DNA of 64,000 bases from Nonomuraea glycinis (GTDB taxonomy: Bacteria; Actinomycetota; Actinomycetes; Streptosporangiales; Streptosporangiaceae). The notes under the pieces are model-generated. The model searched no databases. It was not told the DNA's origin and saw nothing but the letters and a program-made list of their open reading frames with translations. A program made the position numbers and the translations under genes. The stretch spans positions 1 to 64,000 of the forward strand of contig NZ_BMNK01000009.1 in the NCBI RefSeq assembly GCF_014646515.1, written 5' to 3'. Shown here one piece after another: positions 52,201-60,255 of the stretch. How positions within the stretch are numbered: position 1 is the stretch's first letter; each line of letters opens with the position of its first letter.

Positions 52201-53001
52201 TTAGACGAGAACGTGCTCTCGGCTCCTCTGGGGCACCTCGTGCCTGCGCGTGAAGAGCCACAACCGGTGGACAAGGAAGATCTCGTTGGCGAGCAGCAGA
52301 ACGCTGGCCACCACCGAGATCGGGATCAGCGCCGCCGCCCCGATGAGCGGCGCGATCACGAACACCGCGGCGTGGAACTCGATGCCGCTGATGAGATGCG
52401 AGCGGACCCGGCGACGGGCCAGGAACCTGTTGAGCCGCCGCAGGAAGGACGGCATCCGCCGGACCGGCCGGCCCTGCCGCGGCGCCGGCACCAGACCGTC
52501 CAGCTCCGCCTCGGCCCGCCCCTCCTTGATGACCTCGCGGACCCGCTTCATCTGCGGCGCGTTGACGTACCTGAACAGGTCCAGCACGGCCAGCGCCGCG
52601 CCGAGCACGATGTAGCCGGCGTCCCCCGTCAGCGTGTACTGCCCGTAGGCGAGACCCGCCGCGCACAGCACCACCCTGACCCGGTCGCCGACGTAGTCCA
52701 GCCAGAGGCCGAAGGGCGTCCCCGTGCCCTTGAGCCTGGCCACCTTGCCGTCGACGCAGTCGATCATGAAGCTCAGGTAGAACAGCACCGCCCCGGCCGC
52801 CAGCCGGTCCGTCGCCAGGAACACGGCCGAGACCAGGCCGAGGAGCAGCGAGAAAACCGTGAGCTCGTTCGGCGTGATCCGGGTGCGGTTGGCGACCACG
52901 AGCGCGACCCGGCAGGCGACCGGATCCACGAAGTACACGGTCCACCAGGAGTCTCTCCGCTTGCGTGTCTCGTGGACGTCATCGAGCGAATAGGTCCTCA
53001 T
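52201..53001 (-). CDS. CDP-alcohol phosphatidyltransferase family protein
   Basis: A 266-residue membrane enzyme with six hydrophobic segments. The full family signature is present: Asp84-Gly85, Ala88-Arg89, Gly98, Asp102, Asp106. It transfers a phosphoalcohol from a CDP donor to an alcohol, as in phospholipid synthesis. Location in a wall-polymer locus suggests making a special lipid anchor or repeating-unit phosphodiester. It lies 17 bases upstream of the sulfotransferase gene, in the same direction. Confidence 0.92.
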   Translation of the reverse strand: MRTYSLDDVHETRKRRDSWWTVYFVDPVACRVALVVANRTRITPNELTVFSLLLGLVSAVFLATDRLAAGAVLFYLSFMIDCVDGKVARLKGTGTPFGLWLDYVGDRVRVVLCAAGLAYGQYTLTGDAGYIVLGAALAVLDLFRYVNAPQMKRVREVIKEGRAEAELDGLVPAPRQGRPVRRMPSFLRRLNRFLARRRVRSHLISGIEFHAAVFVIAPLIGAAALIPISVVASVLLLANEIFLVHRLWLFTRRHEVPQRSREHVLV

Positions 53002-53049
53002 GGACTACAGCATGGCCACGAGTCGCGTTTGAACTATTACTCTCTGGAA

Positions 53050-54492
53050 CTACTGGGGGATGTCCATGCCTCTTCTTGACCATCCCGCCACCGAAAGCCG
53101 CCAAGTCCGCTTGTTCTCGGCATCCCGGAACACCGCCTTCAGCACGAGCCCCCGCGTCTCGGTGCGCGCGTTCAGCCGCCAGGTCGGGCCGCCGCCTTCG
53201 AGCCGCCGGGGATCGACCGTGGTCACGAAGCCGTGGCTGCCCGCCCGCTTCACCTCCAGCGGCACCTTGCGCTTGCCGGAGGAGAGCCACAGGTTCAGCC
53301 GGTCCGGCCCCCGTTTGACCCGGTGGATCGCCACCTGCCCGCGCAGCACGAACTCCGTGCCGGTCCACTCGCACTTCTCGACGGTGGCCAGCAGCTTGAG
53401 CTCCGCCTGCGCGTCGTACACCTCGCGCGGGATCGCGAGCCTGCGGTTGCGGAAGTACGGGTAGTCGCCGTACCACTTCGTCTCCCGCCACCCGCGCGGC
53501 ACGATGCGGGTGCCGTCGGTGGCGGCTCGGCGGAAGTTGCGCACCCGGCGCAGCTCCTTGATCAGGCCGCGCCGTACCAGGTGCAGTTCGAGCCGCCGCA
53601 GGGACGGCGCGGCGGCGAGCGCGCCGGGGGTCAGCTCGGACAGCCACTGCCTGGCCAGGTCGAGCACCGGCCCGGCGTCCACGCCGCCCTCCAGCGCCTG
53701 GAACAGGAACAGGATGTCCTTCTCCAGCACCAGGCTGTCGAAGGCGTCCGTCAGCTCGGGCGCCGTGTCGTCGAGGAAGGCGCGCACGGACCGGATGGCG
53801 GCCAGGCGTTCGGCCAGATTGGCCAGCTCGGTGCGCCGCTGGGTGATCGACACCTCGCCGACGTCGCGCCTGCGCCAGTGGTAGACCACGTCGTCCAGCA
53901 CGTCCACGCTCGTGGCCAGGACATGGGCGCGCATGGCCACCGGCACGTCCTCGTAGATCCCGGCGGGAAACGTCAGCCCGCGCCGGCGCCAGAAGTCCGC
54001 CCGGTAGACCTTGTTCCACACCGTGCGGTCCCTGACCAGCGAGCGCCTGTCCATGATGTGCGTGCAGAGCACCCGCCGCCTGAACACCTTCTCGTGCAGC
54101 GTCGACGGCCCCGGCTCGCCGTCCTCGATCCGCAGCACCGCGCCGCACGCGAGGTCCGAGCCGGTCTCCCGCAGCGAGGAGACGAGCAGCTCGTACGCCG
54201 AGGGCGGCACGACGTCGTCGGCGTCGGCGAAGGCGAGGAAGGGGGCGCGGGCGTGCCGCACGCCCAGGTTGCGGGCCGGTCCGGGACCCTGGTGCGGCTG
54301 GTCCAGCAGGGCGAAGCGGGAGTCGCGGGCGGCGAAGTCCTCGGCCAGCCGCCGGCCGCCGTCGGCCGAGCCGTCGTCGACCATGATGACCTCGAAGTCC
54401 TCCATCGTCTGGGCGGCCAGCGACTTCAGGCATTCGGCCAGGTACGGCTCCACGTTGTAGATGGGGACGACGATGCTGAGCAGGGGGATCAT
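53050..54492 (-). CDS. GT2 family glycosyltransferase
   Basis: A 480-residue protein with N-terminal GT-A domain (about 1-215: LLSIVVPIYNVEPYLAECL, VDDGSADGG, and FADADD metal site) and a C-terminal region (about 250-480) rich in Arg and beta structure, resembling the middle region of the TagF-like fusion and the enzyme at 60246. It should add a sugar or sugar phosphate to the polymer. ATG at 54492 with AAGGAG upstream; GTG at 54513 is the alternative. Divergent from pseH. Confidence 0.9.
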   Translation of the reverse strand: MIPLLSIVVPIYNVEPYLAECLKSLAAQTMEDFEVIMVDDGSADGGRRLAEDFAARDSRFALLDQPHQGPGPARNLGVRHARAPFLAFADADDVVPPSAYELLVSSLRETGSDLACGAVLRIEDGEPGPSTLHEKVFRRRVLCTHIMDRRSLVRDRTVWNKVYRADFWRRRGLTFPAGIYEDVPVAMRAHVLATSVDVLDDVVYHWRRRDVGEVSITQRRTELANLAERLAAIRSVRAFLDDTAPELTDAFDSLVLEKDILFLFQALEGGVDAGPVLDLARQWLSELTPGALAAAPSLRRLELHLVRRGLIKELRRVRNFRRAATDGTRIVPRGWRETKWYGDYPYFRNRRLAIPREVYDAQAELKLLATVEKCEWTGTEFVLRGQVAIHRVKRGPDRLNLWLSSGKRKVPLEVKRAGSHGFVTTVDPRRLEGGGPTWRLNARTETRGLVLKAVFRDAENKRTWRLSVAGWSRRGMDIPQ

Positions 54493-54570
54493 GCCGCACG
54501 CTCCTTCGTTCACCGGATCGGATGAGGGCAGGATGCCTCGACGGTCCCCCGGGGGTCCGATTCTTTACGC

Positions 54571-54582
54571 TACGTTGTGCAT
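54571..54582. promoter_or_regulatory. Motif in pseH promoter shared with pseB promoter
   Basis: TACGTTGTGCAT lies 31 bases upstream of pseH in the spacer divergent from the GT2 gene. It matches TGCGTTATGCAT upstream of pseB at 10 of 12 positions. Confidence 0.3.
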
Positions 54583-54612
54583 GGGATCGAACGCGGTACG
54601 TAAGGAGGGGCG

Positions 54613-55113
54613 GTGCTCAGAGGCGTCGAAGAGCACGAACTCCCCGCGATGCGGCGCTGGCGCAACCACCCGCGGGTGCGGGCGTCGAGCTTCACCACCC
54701 ACACCATCACCAAGGCCGAGCACGCCCGCTGGTGGGCCACGGTCAAGAACGACCCGGCCAGACGGGTGCTCATCTACGAGCACCGGGGGGCCGCCGCCGG
54801 CGTGGTGTCCTTCTCCGGCCTGACCCCCGGCGGGCAGAGCGCCGACTGGGCCTTCTACCTCGACGTGGCCGGGCTGGAGCACTCGGGCGAGCTGCTGGCC
54901 GCCTGGATCGGGTTGGAGCGGGCGGCCATCGAGCACGCCTTCGGGCCGCTCGGCCTGACCACGCTGCGCGGCGAGGTGCTCGCCTGCAACGAGCCGGTGC
55001 GGCGGCTGCACCGCCGGTTCGGGTTCGCCGAGGTCGCCGGTTACCGGCTGGAGCTGGCCGGGCTGCGCCGTGAGGTCGTCGCCGTCGAGCTGACCAGGGA
55101 GAAGGACCCATGA
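54613..55113 (+). CDS. pseH: PseH-like GNAT N-acetyltransferase
   Basis: A 166-residue GNAT acetyltransferase. The RWRNHPRVRA start and the ITKAEHARWW segment match PseH, which acetylates the 4-amino group of UDP-4-amino-4,6-dideoxy-altrosamine in pseudaminic acid synthesis. The acetyl-CoA site is in the central segment and NEPVRRLHRRFGF is the usual GNAT end. GTG start behind AAGGAGGGG. The stop overlaps the pseI start (ATGA). Confidence 0.85.
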   Translation: MLRGVEEHELPAMRRWRNHPRVRASSFTTHTITKAEHARWWATVKNDPARRVLIYEHRGAAAGVVSFSGLTPGGQSADWAFYLDVAGLEHSGELLAAWIGLERAAIEHAFGPLGLTTLRGEVLACNEPVRRLHRRFGFAEVAGYRLELAGLRREVVAVELTREKDP

Positions 55114-56153
55114 TCGAGATCGCGGGCCGGGCCATCGGGCCCGGCGAGCCGCCGTTCGTCATCGCCGAGATGTCCGGCAACCACAACGGCAGCCTGGAGC
55201 GCGCGCTGTCGATCGTCGACGCGGTGGCCGGGAGCGGCGCGCACGCGATCAAGCTGCAGACCTACCGCCCCGACACGATCACCGTCGACGCGGACGGCCC
55301 CGCCTTCCGGATCGGCCAGGGGCACGACCTGTGGGGCGGCGAGCGCCTCTACCAGCTCTTCGAACGCGCCCACACGCCCTGGGACTGGCACCAGCCGATC
55401 TTCGCCAGGGCCCGCGAGCACGGGCTCGTCCCCTTCTCCTCGCCCTTCGATCCCACGGCCGTCGAGCTGCTGGAGAAGCTCGACGCCCCCGCCTACAAGA
55501 TCGCCTCCTCGGAGATCGTCGACCTCCCGCTGATCAGACTGGCCGCCGCGACCGGCAAGCCGCTGATCATTTCCACCGGGATGGCCTCCATCGGCGAGAT
55601 CCACGCGGCCGTGGCCGCCGCCAGGTCCGCCGGCTGCGACCAGCTCGCCGTCCTGTCGTGCACCGCCTCCTACCCCGCCTCCCCCGCCGAGAGCAACCTG
55701 CGCTCCCTCCCGCTGCTGGCCGCCCTCACCGGCGCGGTCACCGGCCTGTCCGACCACACCCTCGGACTCGGCGTCCCGCTCGCGGCCGTCGCCTTGGGCG
55801 CCTGCCTGATCGAGAAGCACGTCACGCTGTCCCGGGACGCCGGCGGGGTGGACGCGGCCTTCTCCCTGGAGCCGCACGAGCTCGCGGCGCTGGTCGTGGA
55901 GAGCGAACGCGCCTGGCAGTCGCTGGGCGCCCCCGTTCTCGGCCCACGCCCCGGCGAGCGCGAGGGGCTGCGCTTTCGCAGGTCCCTGTACGTGGTGCGG
56001 GACGTGCTGGCCGGTGAGCCGGTGACGGAGCTGAACGTACGCTCCATCCGCCCCGCCGGCGGCCTGCCCCCCGATGCCATGACCACCGTGACGGGCCGCC
56101 CCTTCACCCGCGACGCCCCCCTCGGCACCCCTCTCACCTGGGACCTCCTCTGA
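55110..56153 (+). CDS. pseI: Pseudaminic acid synthase (NeuB family)
   Basis: A 347-residue synthase joining phosphoenolpyruvate with the six-carbon sugar to form the nine-carbon acid. The TIM barrel (1-260) shows FVIAEMSGNHNG, IKLQTYRPDTIT, YKIASSEI, STGMASIGEI and LSDHTLGLG; metal ligands are in these. A C-terminal antifreeze-like SAF domain follows (about 285-345; RRSLYVVRDVLAGEPVT). TYRPDTITVD and GNHNG are as in PseI rather than sialic NeuB. Coupled to pseH. Confidence 0.92.
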   Translation: MIEIAGRAIGPGEPPFVIAEMSGNHNGSLERALSIVDAVAGSGAHAIKLQTYRPDTITVDADGPAFRIGQGHDLWGGERLYQLFERAHTPWDWHQPIFARAREHGLVPFSSPFDPTAVELLEKLDAPAYKIASSEIVDLPLIRLAAATGKPLIISTGMASIGEIHAAVAAARSAGCDQLAVLSCTASYPASPAESNLRSLPLLAALTGAVTGLSDHTLGLGVPLAAVALGACLIEKHVTLSRDAGGVDAAFSLEPHELAALVVESERAWQSLGAPVLGPRPGEREGLRFRRSLYVVRDVLAGEPVTELNVRSIRPAGGLPPDAMTTVTGRPFTRDAPLGTPLTWDLL

Positions 56154-56163
56154 CCCTCTCCGG

Positions 56164-57228
56164 TCAACCGAGGATTCCGAGGAGAGCGTCGGCGACGCGT
56201 TCGCGGCCCCGGCCGTCGATCAGGTTCCTGCCGCGCCTGCCGTACTCCTCGCGCAGCGTCGGTGCGGCGAGCAGGCGGGCCAGCGTGGCAACCGCGGCCG
56301 GGCCGGGCTCTCGGCCCAGGCCGGCCGCCAGGCCGCCGTGCACCAGTGCCTCGTAGCCGGCCGACTGGTTGTCGGCCACCCAGGTCAGCGCGGTGGGGAC
56401 ACCCAGGTGAAGCAGCTCCCAGCTCGCCGATCCGGCGGCGGTGAGCACCAGGTCCGCCTCGGCCATCAACTCGGGCAACCTGTCGGTCGGCGGGATCACC
56501 CGCACCCGGCCCGCCGCCTGGAAGGGGACCGGACTGATCACCGTGGCCTCGTACGGCAGGCCCGTCCGGCGCAGCGCCGCCGCCCAGGCGGGTGCGACGC
56601 CGGCGCTGTCGGTGCCGCCGAAGAAGCAGAGCACCCGTGGCACGCGCCGCGCCCACGGCGACCGTCGGCAGCGCCGCACGCTGTCCCGCAGCAGCACGTA
56701 CGACACCCCCGCCAGCCGCCTCCCCCTACCTGACCTCGACACCCCGGGCGGTTCCCCCTCGGACTCCAGCACCCCGCAAGGCCGTGGCGTCCGGTGCTCC
56801 GGCCCAGGCTGTGCGGGGAAGGGCCGGTGCTCGGCGCCGAGGTTCTGGTCGAGGTAGAGATCGGCCTCCTGCCCGAGGGGGTCCCCATCGATGATCGCCA
56901 GCACCGCCGGCCCCCGCCCGCCGACGGCCGCTCCCGTGTCCGGGGCGAGCGTGTAGGAGTCGAGCGCCACCGCGTCCAGACGCAGCTCGCCCACCAGCGC
57001 GGCCAGCGGCTCAGGCTCCTGAGGGGCCGCCACCAGCGGCAGCCCCCGGGCGCGTAACTGCTCGGCGGCCCACGGCGAGCCGGACACCTCACCCAGGAAG
57101 ACCACCTCGGCCCCGCGCGCGCACAACTCCTCGGCGAGCGCGACACACCGCACCAGGTGGCCGACGCCGATCGCGGCCCCCGCGTCGCACCGAACCCCGA
57201 CCCGCCGCCCGCGCCCGCTCCCGGTCAC
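56164..57228 (-). CDS. pseG: PseG-like UDP-sugar hydrolase
   Basis: A 354-residue GT-B-like hydrolase releasing UDP from the bacillosamine-like or altrose intermediate before PseI acts. VRCDAGAAIGVGHLVRCVALA holds Asp15 and the catalytic His24 region; SWELLHLGVPTALTWVADNQ is the C-terminal nucleotide site. A Pro/Gly/Arg-rich stretch at about 135-172 is an unusual insertion between the halves. The GTG overlaps the pseF-type stop (GTGA). It converges tail-to-tail with pseI, 10 bases apart. Confidence 0.85.
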   Translation of the reverse strand: MTGSGRGRRVGVRCDAGAAIGVGHLVRCVALAEELCARGAEVVFLGEVSGSPWAAEQLRARGLPLVAAPQEPEPLAALVGELRLDAVALDSYTLAPDTGAAVGGRGPAVLAIIDGDPLGQEADLYLDQNLGAEHRPFPAQPGPEHRTPRPCGVLESEGEPPGVSRSGRGRRLAGVSYVLLRDSVRRCRRSPWARRVPRVLCFFGGTDSAGVAPAWAAALRRTGLPYEATVISPVPFQAAGRVRVIPPTDRLPELMAEADLVLTAAGSASWELLHLGVPTALTWVADNQSAGYEALVHGGLAAGLGREPGPAAVATLARLLAAPTLREEYGRRGRNLIDGRGRERVADALLGILG

Positions 57229-57953
57229 GCGTCCTGCAGGTGCTTCTGGGCGATGTGCGCGTTGAGGCGGCACACCTCCGGCCTGGCCCGCAGCCAGTCC
57301 ACCAGGGTCCGCATCGGGACGCACCCGTCGCCCAGCTCCCCCACCACGCGCGAGATGAGCTGCCAGTCCTCCTGGGTGTCGAGGGTCACCCGCAGGTCGG
57401 CGGCCCCCGGCGGATAGGCCAGCCCGAGCAGGCGCGCGTCCCCGGGGTGCGAGTAGACGTAGGAGGTCACGTGGGTGCGATGGTAGGCGTCGGCCTCCTG
57501 GTCGGCACGGCGCAGGGCGGCCAGGCCGACGATCTCCACGTCGAGCCCGCGCGGCAGCGTCCCCGCCAGGCCGGTGCTCAGGTAGTCGAGCCCCGGCAGC
57601 GCCCGGTAGACCTGCGCCGCCTCCCGGATGATCGCGGGGTCGAGCAGCGGGCAGTCGGCGGTGAACCGCATGACGGCGTCCCCGGTGAGCCCGGCCATCA
57701 CCTGCACGAACCTGGTGAGGACGTCGTCCACCGGCCCCCGATGGCAGGGCACGCCCAGGGCCAGGCACTCGGCCGCGACCGCGTCGTCCGCCGCCCGCGT
57801 CGTGGTGGCCACCACCAGCTCGTCGACCGCCTGCGACTCGCGTACGGCACGGACCACCCACCCCAGCACCGAGCGGCCGCCGAGGTCGCGCAGGACCTTG
57901 CCCGGCAAGCGCGTGGATCCCATCCGAGCCTGAATGATCCCGACAATACGCAC
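57225..57953 (-). CDS. pseF: SpsF-type cytidylyltransferase (PseF role)
   Basis: A 242-residue nucleotidyltransferase with the SpsF/NeuA-like start IIQARMGSTRLPGKVL, TADCPLLDP for metal binding, and HVTSYVYSHP. It should activate the nonulosonic acid as its CMP derivative, the role of PseF, but sequence belongs to the SpsF branch rather than the classic IPARGGSK branch. It is the only cytidylyltransferase in the locus. Coupled to pseG and divergent from pseB. Confidence 0.75.
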   Translation of the reverse strand: MRIVGIIQARMGSTRLPGKVLRDLGGRSVLGWVVRAVRESQAVDELVVATTTRAADDAVAAECLALGVPCHRGPVDDVLTRFVQVMAGLTGDAVMRFTADCPLLDPAIIREAAQVYRALPGLDYLSTGLAGTLPRGLDVEIVGLAALRRADQEADAYHRTHVTSYVYSHPGDARLLGLAYPPGAADLRVTLDTQEDWQLISRVVGELGDGCVPMRTLVDWLRARPEVCRLNAHIAQKHLQDA

Positions 57954-57979
57954 CAGTGCCCCATTTCCCCGTGTGACTG

Positions 57980-58006
57980 TGCGTTATGCATTGATTGCGT
58001 TATGCT
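57980..58006. promoter_or_regulatory. Direct repeat in the pseF/pseB divergent promoter
   Basis: TGCGTTATGC occurs at 57980 and 57996 (16-base step); the first continues as TGCGTTATGCAT, like the motif before pseH. TATGCT at 58001 could be a -10 for pseB. Confidence 0.35.
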
Positions 58007-58050
58007 ACCGGCCAGGCTTCTGGCATGTAGCCGTCAGTTCGGGGGACCCC

Positions 58051-59034
58051 TTGAGCATTCTCAGTGGATCGTCAGTGTTGGTCACCGGAGGCACGGGGTC
58101 CTTCGGCAGGGCGTTCATCCGCCACGCGCTCGACTCGCTCGGCGTGCGCAGGCTGGTGGTGTTCTCCCGCGACGAGCTCAAGCAGTACGAGCTCCGTCAG
58201 CTCCTCGGCCAGGACGAGCGATTGCGCTACTTCATCGGCGACATCCGCGACAGGGAGCGGCTGACCCGGGCCATGCACGGCGTCGAATATGTCGTGCACG
58301 CCGCCGCGCTCAAGCAGGTCGACACGGCCGAGTACAACCCGTTCGAATATGTCAGGACCAACATCGCCGGCTCGCAGAACGTGGTGGAGGCCGCCATCGA
58401 CTGCGGCGTGCGCAAGGTCGTGGCGCTCTCCACCGACAAGGCCTCCAGCCCGATCAACCTCTACGGCGCGACGAAGCTGGTCGCCGACAAGCTGTTCGTG
58501 TCGGCCAACCACTACGCCGCCAGCCACGAGACCCGCTTCTCCGTGGTGCGCTACGGCAACGTGGTGGGCAGCCGCGGCTCGGTGGTCCCGTTCTTCCAGC
58601 GCCTGGCCGCGCAGGGCGGCGTCCTGCCGATCACCGACAAGCGGATGACCCGCTTCTGGATCACCCTCGACCAGGCCGTCCGGTTCGTGGTCGACTCCTT
58701 CGAGCTGATGCAGGGCGGCGAGCTCTACGTGCCGCGCATCCCGAGCATGCGCATCCTCGACCTGGCCGACGCGCTGGCGCCGGGCTGCCCGATCGACGAG
58801 ATCGGCATCAGGCCGGGCGAGAAGCTGCACGAGGAGATGATCAGCCCCGACGACGGCCGCCGGACGCTGCTCCTGTCCGACCGCTACGTGGTGCAGCCGA
58901 CGATCGCGGACTGGGGCTACGTGCCACCGGCCGGCGGCGAGACGCTGGCCGAGGGGTTCGCCTACCGCTCCGACGCCAATGACCTGTGGCTGTCGGTCGA
59001 CGACCTGCGCGCCATGGTCCCGGCCGGCGCCTGA
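58051..59034 (+). CDS. pseB: UDP-GlcNAc 4,6-dehydratase (inverting), PseB
   Basis: A 327-residue short-chain dehydrogenase converting UDP-GlcNAc to the 4-keto-6-deoxy sugar with inversion at C5. VTGGTGSFG is the NADP loop; the Asp-Lys-Tyr set is in TDKASSPINLYGATK (about 129-142). TTG at 58051 is chosen, 4 bases after GGGGGA; the frame upstream to 57934 overlaps the promoter. Stop and pseC start overlap in TGATG. Confidence 0.93.
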   Translation: MSILSGSSVLVTGGTGSFGRAFIRHALDSLGVRRLVVFSRDELKQYELRQLLGQDERLRYFIGDIRDRERLTRAMHGVEYVVHAAALKQVDTAEYNPFEYVRTNIAGSQNVVEAAIDCGVRKVVALSTDKASSPINLYGATKLVADKLFVSANHYAASHETRFSVVRYGNVVGSRGSVVPFFQRLAAQGGVLPITDKRMTRFWITLDQAVRFVVDSFELMQGGELYVPRIPSMRILDLADALAPGCPIDEIGIRPGEKLHEEMISPDDGRRTLLLSDRYVVQPTIADWGYVPPAGGETLAEGFAYRSDANDLWLSVDDLRAMVPAGA

Positions 59035-60158
59035 TGCTCCCCTACGGGCGGCAGTCCATCGCCGAGGACGACGTCCGGGCGGTGACCGAGGTGCTGCGCG
59101 GCGACTGGCTGACCACCGGCCCCGCGGTCGACCTGTTCGAGGCGGAGCTGGCCCGGTGGACGGGCGGCGTGCCGTGCGTGGCGGTCACCTCGGGCACGGC
59201 GGCCCTGCACGTGGCCTATGTGGCGGCCGGGGTCGGGCCGGGCGATGAGGTGATCACCTCGCCGCTGACGTTCGTCGCCACGGCCGCCACCGCCGCGCTG
59301 CGCGGCGCCCGAGTGGTCTTCGCCGACGTCCAGCCCGACACCGGCAACCTCGACCCGGACGCCGCCGCCGCCCTGGTGACCGGCCGGACCCGGGCGATCA
59401 CCGCCGTGGACTACGCGGGCCATCCCGCCGACTACGACGAGCTGCGGGCGGTCACCGACCGCTGCGGCGCGGTGCTGATCGGCGACGCCGCGCACTCCAT
59501 CGGCTCGGCCTACAAGGACCGGCCGGTGGGCGCGCTCGCCGACCTCACCACGTTCTCCTTCTTCCCGACCAAGACCGTGACCACGGCCGAAGGCGGCGCG
59601 GTCGCGGCGGTGGACCCCGGCAGGTTCGCCACGGCGGCCCGCTTCAGAAACCACGGCCTGGTCAGGGACCCGGCCGAGCAGCGCGACCCCGAGCACGGCG
59701 GCTGGCACCAGGAGGTGCACGACTTCGGCCTGAACTACCGGCTGCCCGACGTGCTCTGCGCCCTGGGCGCCAGTCAGCTGCGGCGGCTGGGCCGCTTCCG
59801 TGCCCGGCGTGCCGAGCTGGTCGCCCGCTACAACGCGCTGCTCGCCGGGCTGCCGGGCCTCACCCTGCCCGCCCAGCGGACCTACACCGCGCCGAGCTGG
59901 CACCTCTACCCGCTGCGGATCGGCGACGGCCGCAGGCGTGAGGTCTACGAGCGCATGCGGGCGGCGGGCATCGGCGTGCAGGTCAACTATCTGCCGGCCT
60001 ACTGGCATCCGGTGTTCGAGGATCTCGGCTACCGGCGCGGCCTGTGCCCGGCGGCCGAGGCCTACTACGCCGAGCAGCTCTCACTGCCGCTCTACCCCGA
60101 CCTCACCGACGCCGAGCAGGGCTGGGTCGTCGAATGCCTGGCCGCCATCCTGACCTGA
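59034..60158 (+). CDS. pseC: PseC-like PLP aminotransferase
   Basis: A 374-residue DegT/DnrJ/EryC1 aminotransferase adding the 4-amino group to the PseB product. LPYGRQSIAEDDVRAVTEVL and SGTAALHVA are family marks; the PLP lysine is Lys180 in FFPTKTVTTAEGG, and GDAAHSIGSAYKD holds the PLP-contacting Asp. Translation is coupled with pseB. Its 3' end is triplicated downstream as a 43-bp repeat. Confidence 0.92.
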   Translation: MLPYGRQSIAEDDVRAVTEVLRGDWLTTGPAVDLFEAELARWTGGVPCVAVTSGTAALHVAYVAAGVGPGDEVITSPLTFVATAATAALRGARVVFADVQPDTGNLDPDAAAALVTGRTRAITAVDYAGHPADYDELRAVTDRCGAVLIGDAAHSIGSAYKDRPVGALADLTTFSFFPTKTVTTAEGGAVAAVDPGRFATAARFRNHGLVRDPAEQRDPEHGGWHQEVHDFGLNYRLPDVLCALGASQLRRLGRFRARRAELVARYNALLAGLPGLTLPAQRTYTAPSWHLYPLRIGDGRRREVYERMRAAGIGVQVNYLPAYWHPVFEDLGYRRGLCPAAEAYYAEQLSLPLYPDLTDAEQGWVVECLAAILT

Positions 60159-60255
60159 CTCAGCGCTCCTGGTCGCAGGCTTGGCCGCCATCCTGACCTG
60201 ACTCAGCGCTCCTGGTCGCAGGCTTGGCCGGCATCCTGACCTGACTCAGCGCTCC
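60139..60255. repeat. 43-bp tandem repeat spanning a tail-to-tail junction
   Basis: Copies start at 60139, 60182 and 60225 (last one partial). Each has TGGCCGCCATCCTGACC then TGACTCAGCGCTCC: the pseC end with its stop, one base, and the reverse stop of the glycosyltransferase gene. The unit therefore copies the original junction of two convergent genes. Confidence 0.85.

Noticed and set aside
55110..56153. Sialic acid synthase (NeuB) or legionaminic acid synthase (LegI)
   Set aside because: Neighbouring PseB-, PseC-, PseH- and PseG-type genes point to the pseudaminic route, though the exact acid is not proven.
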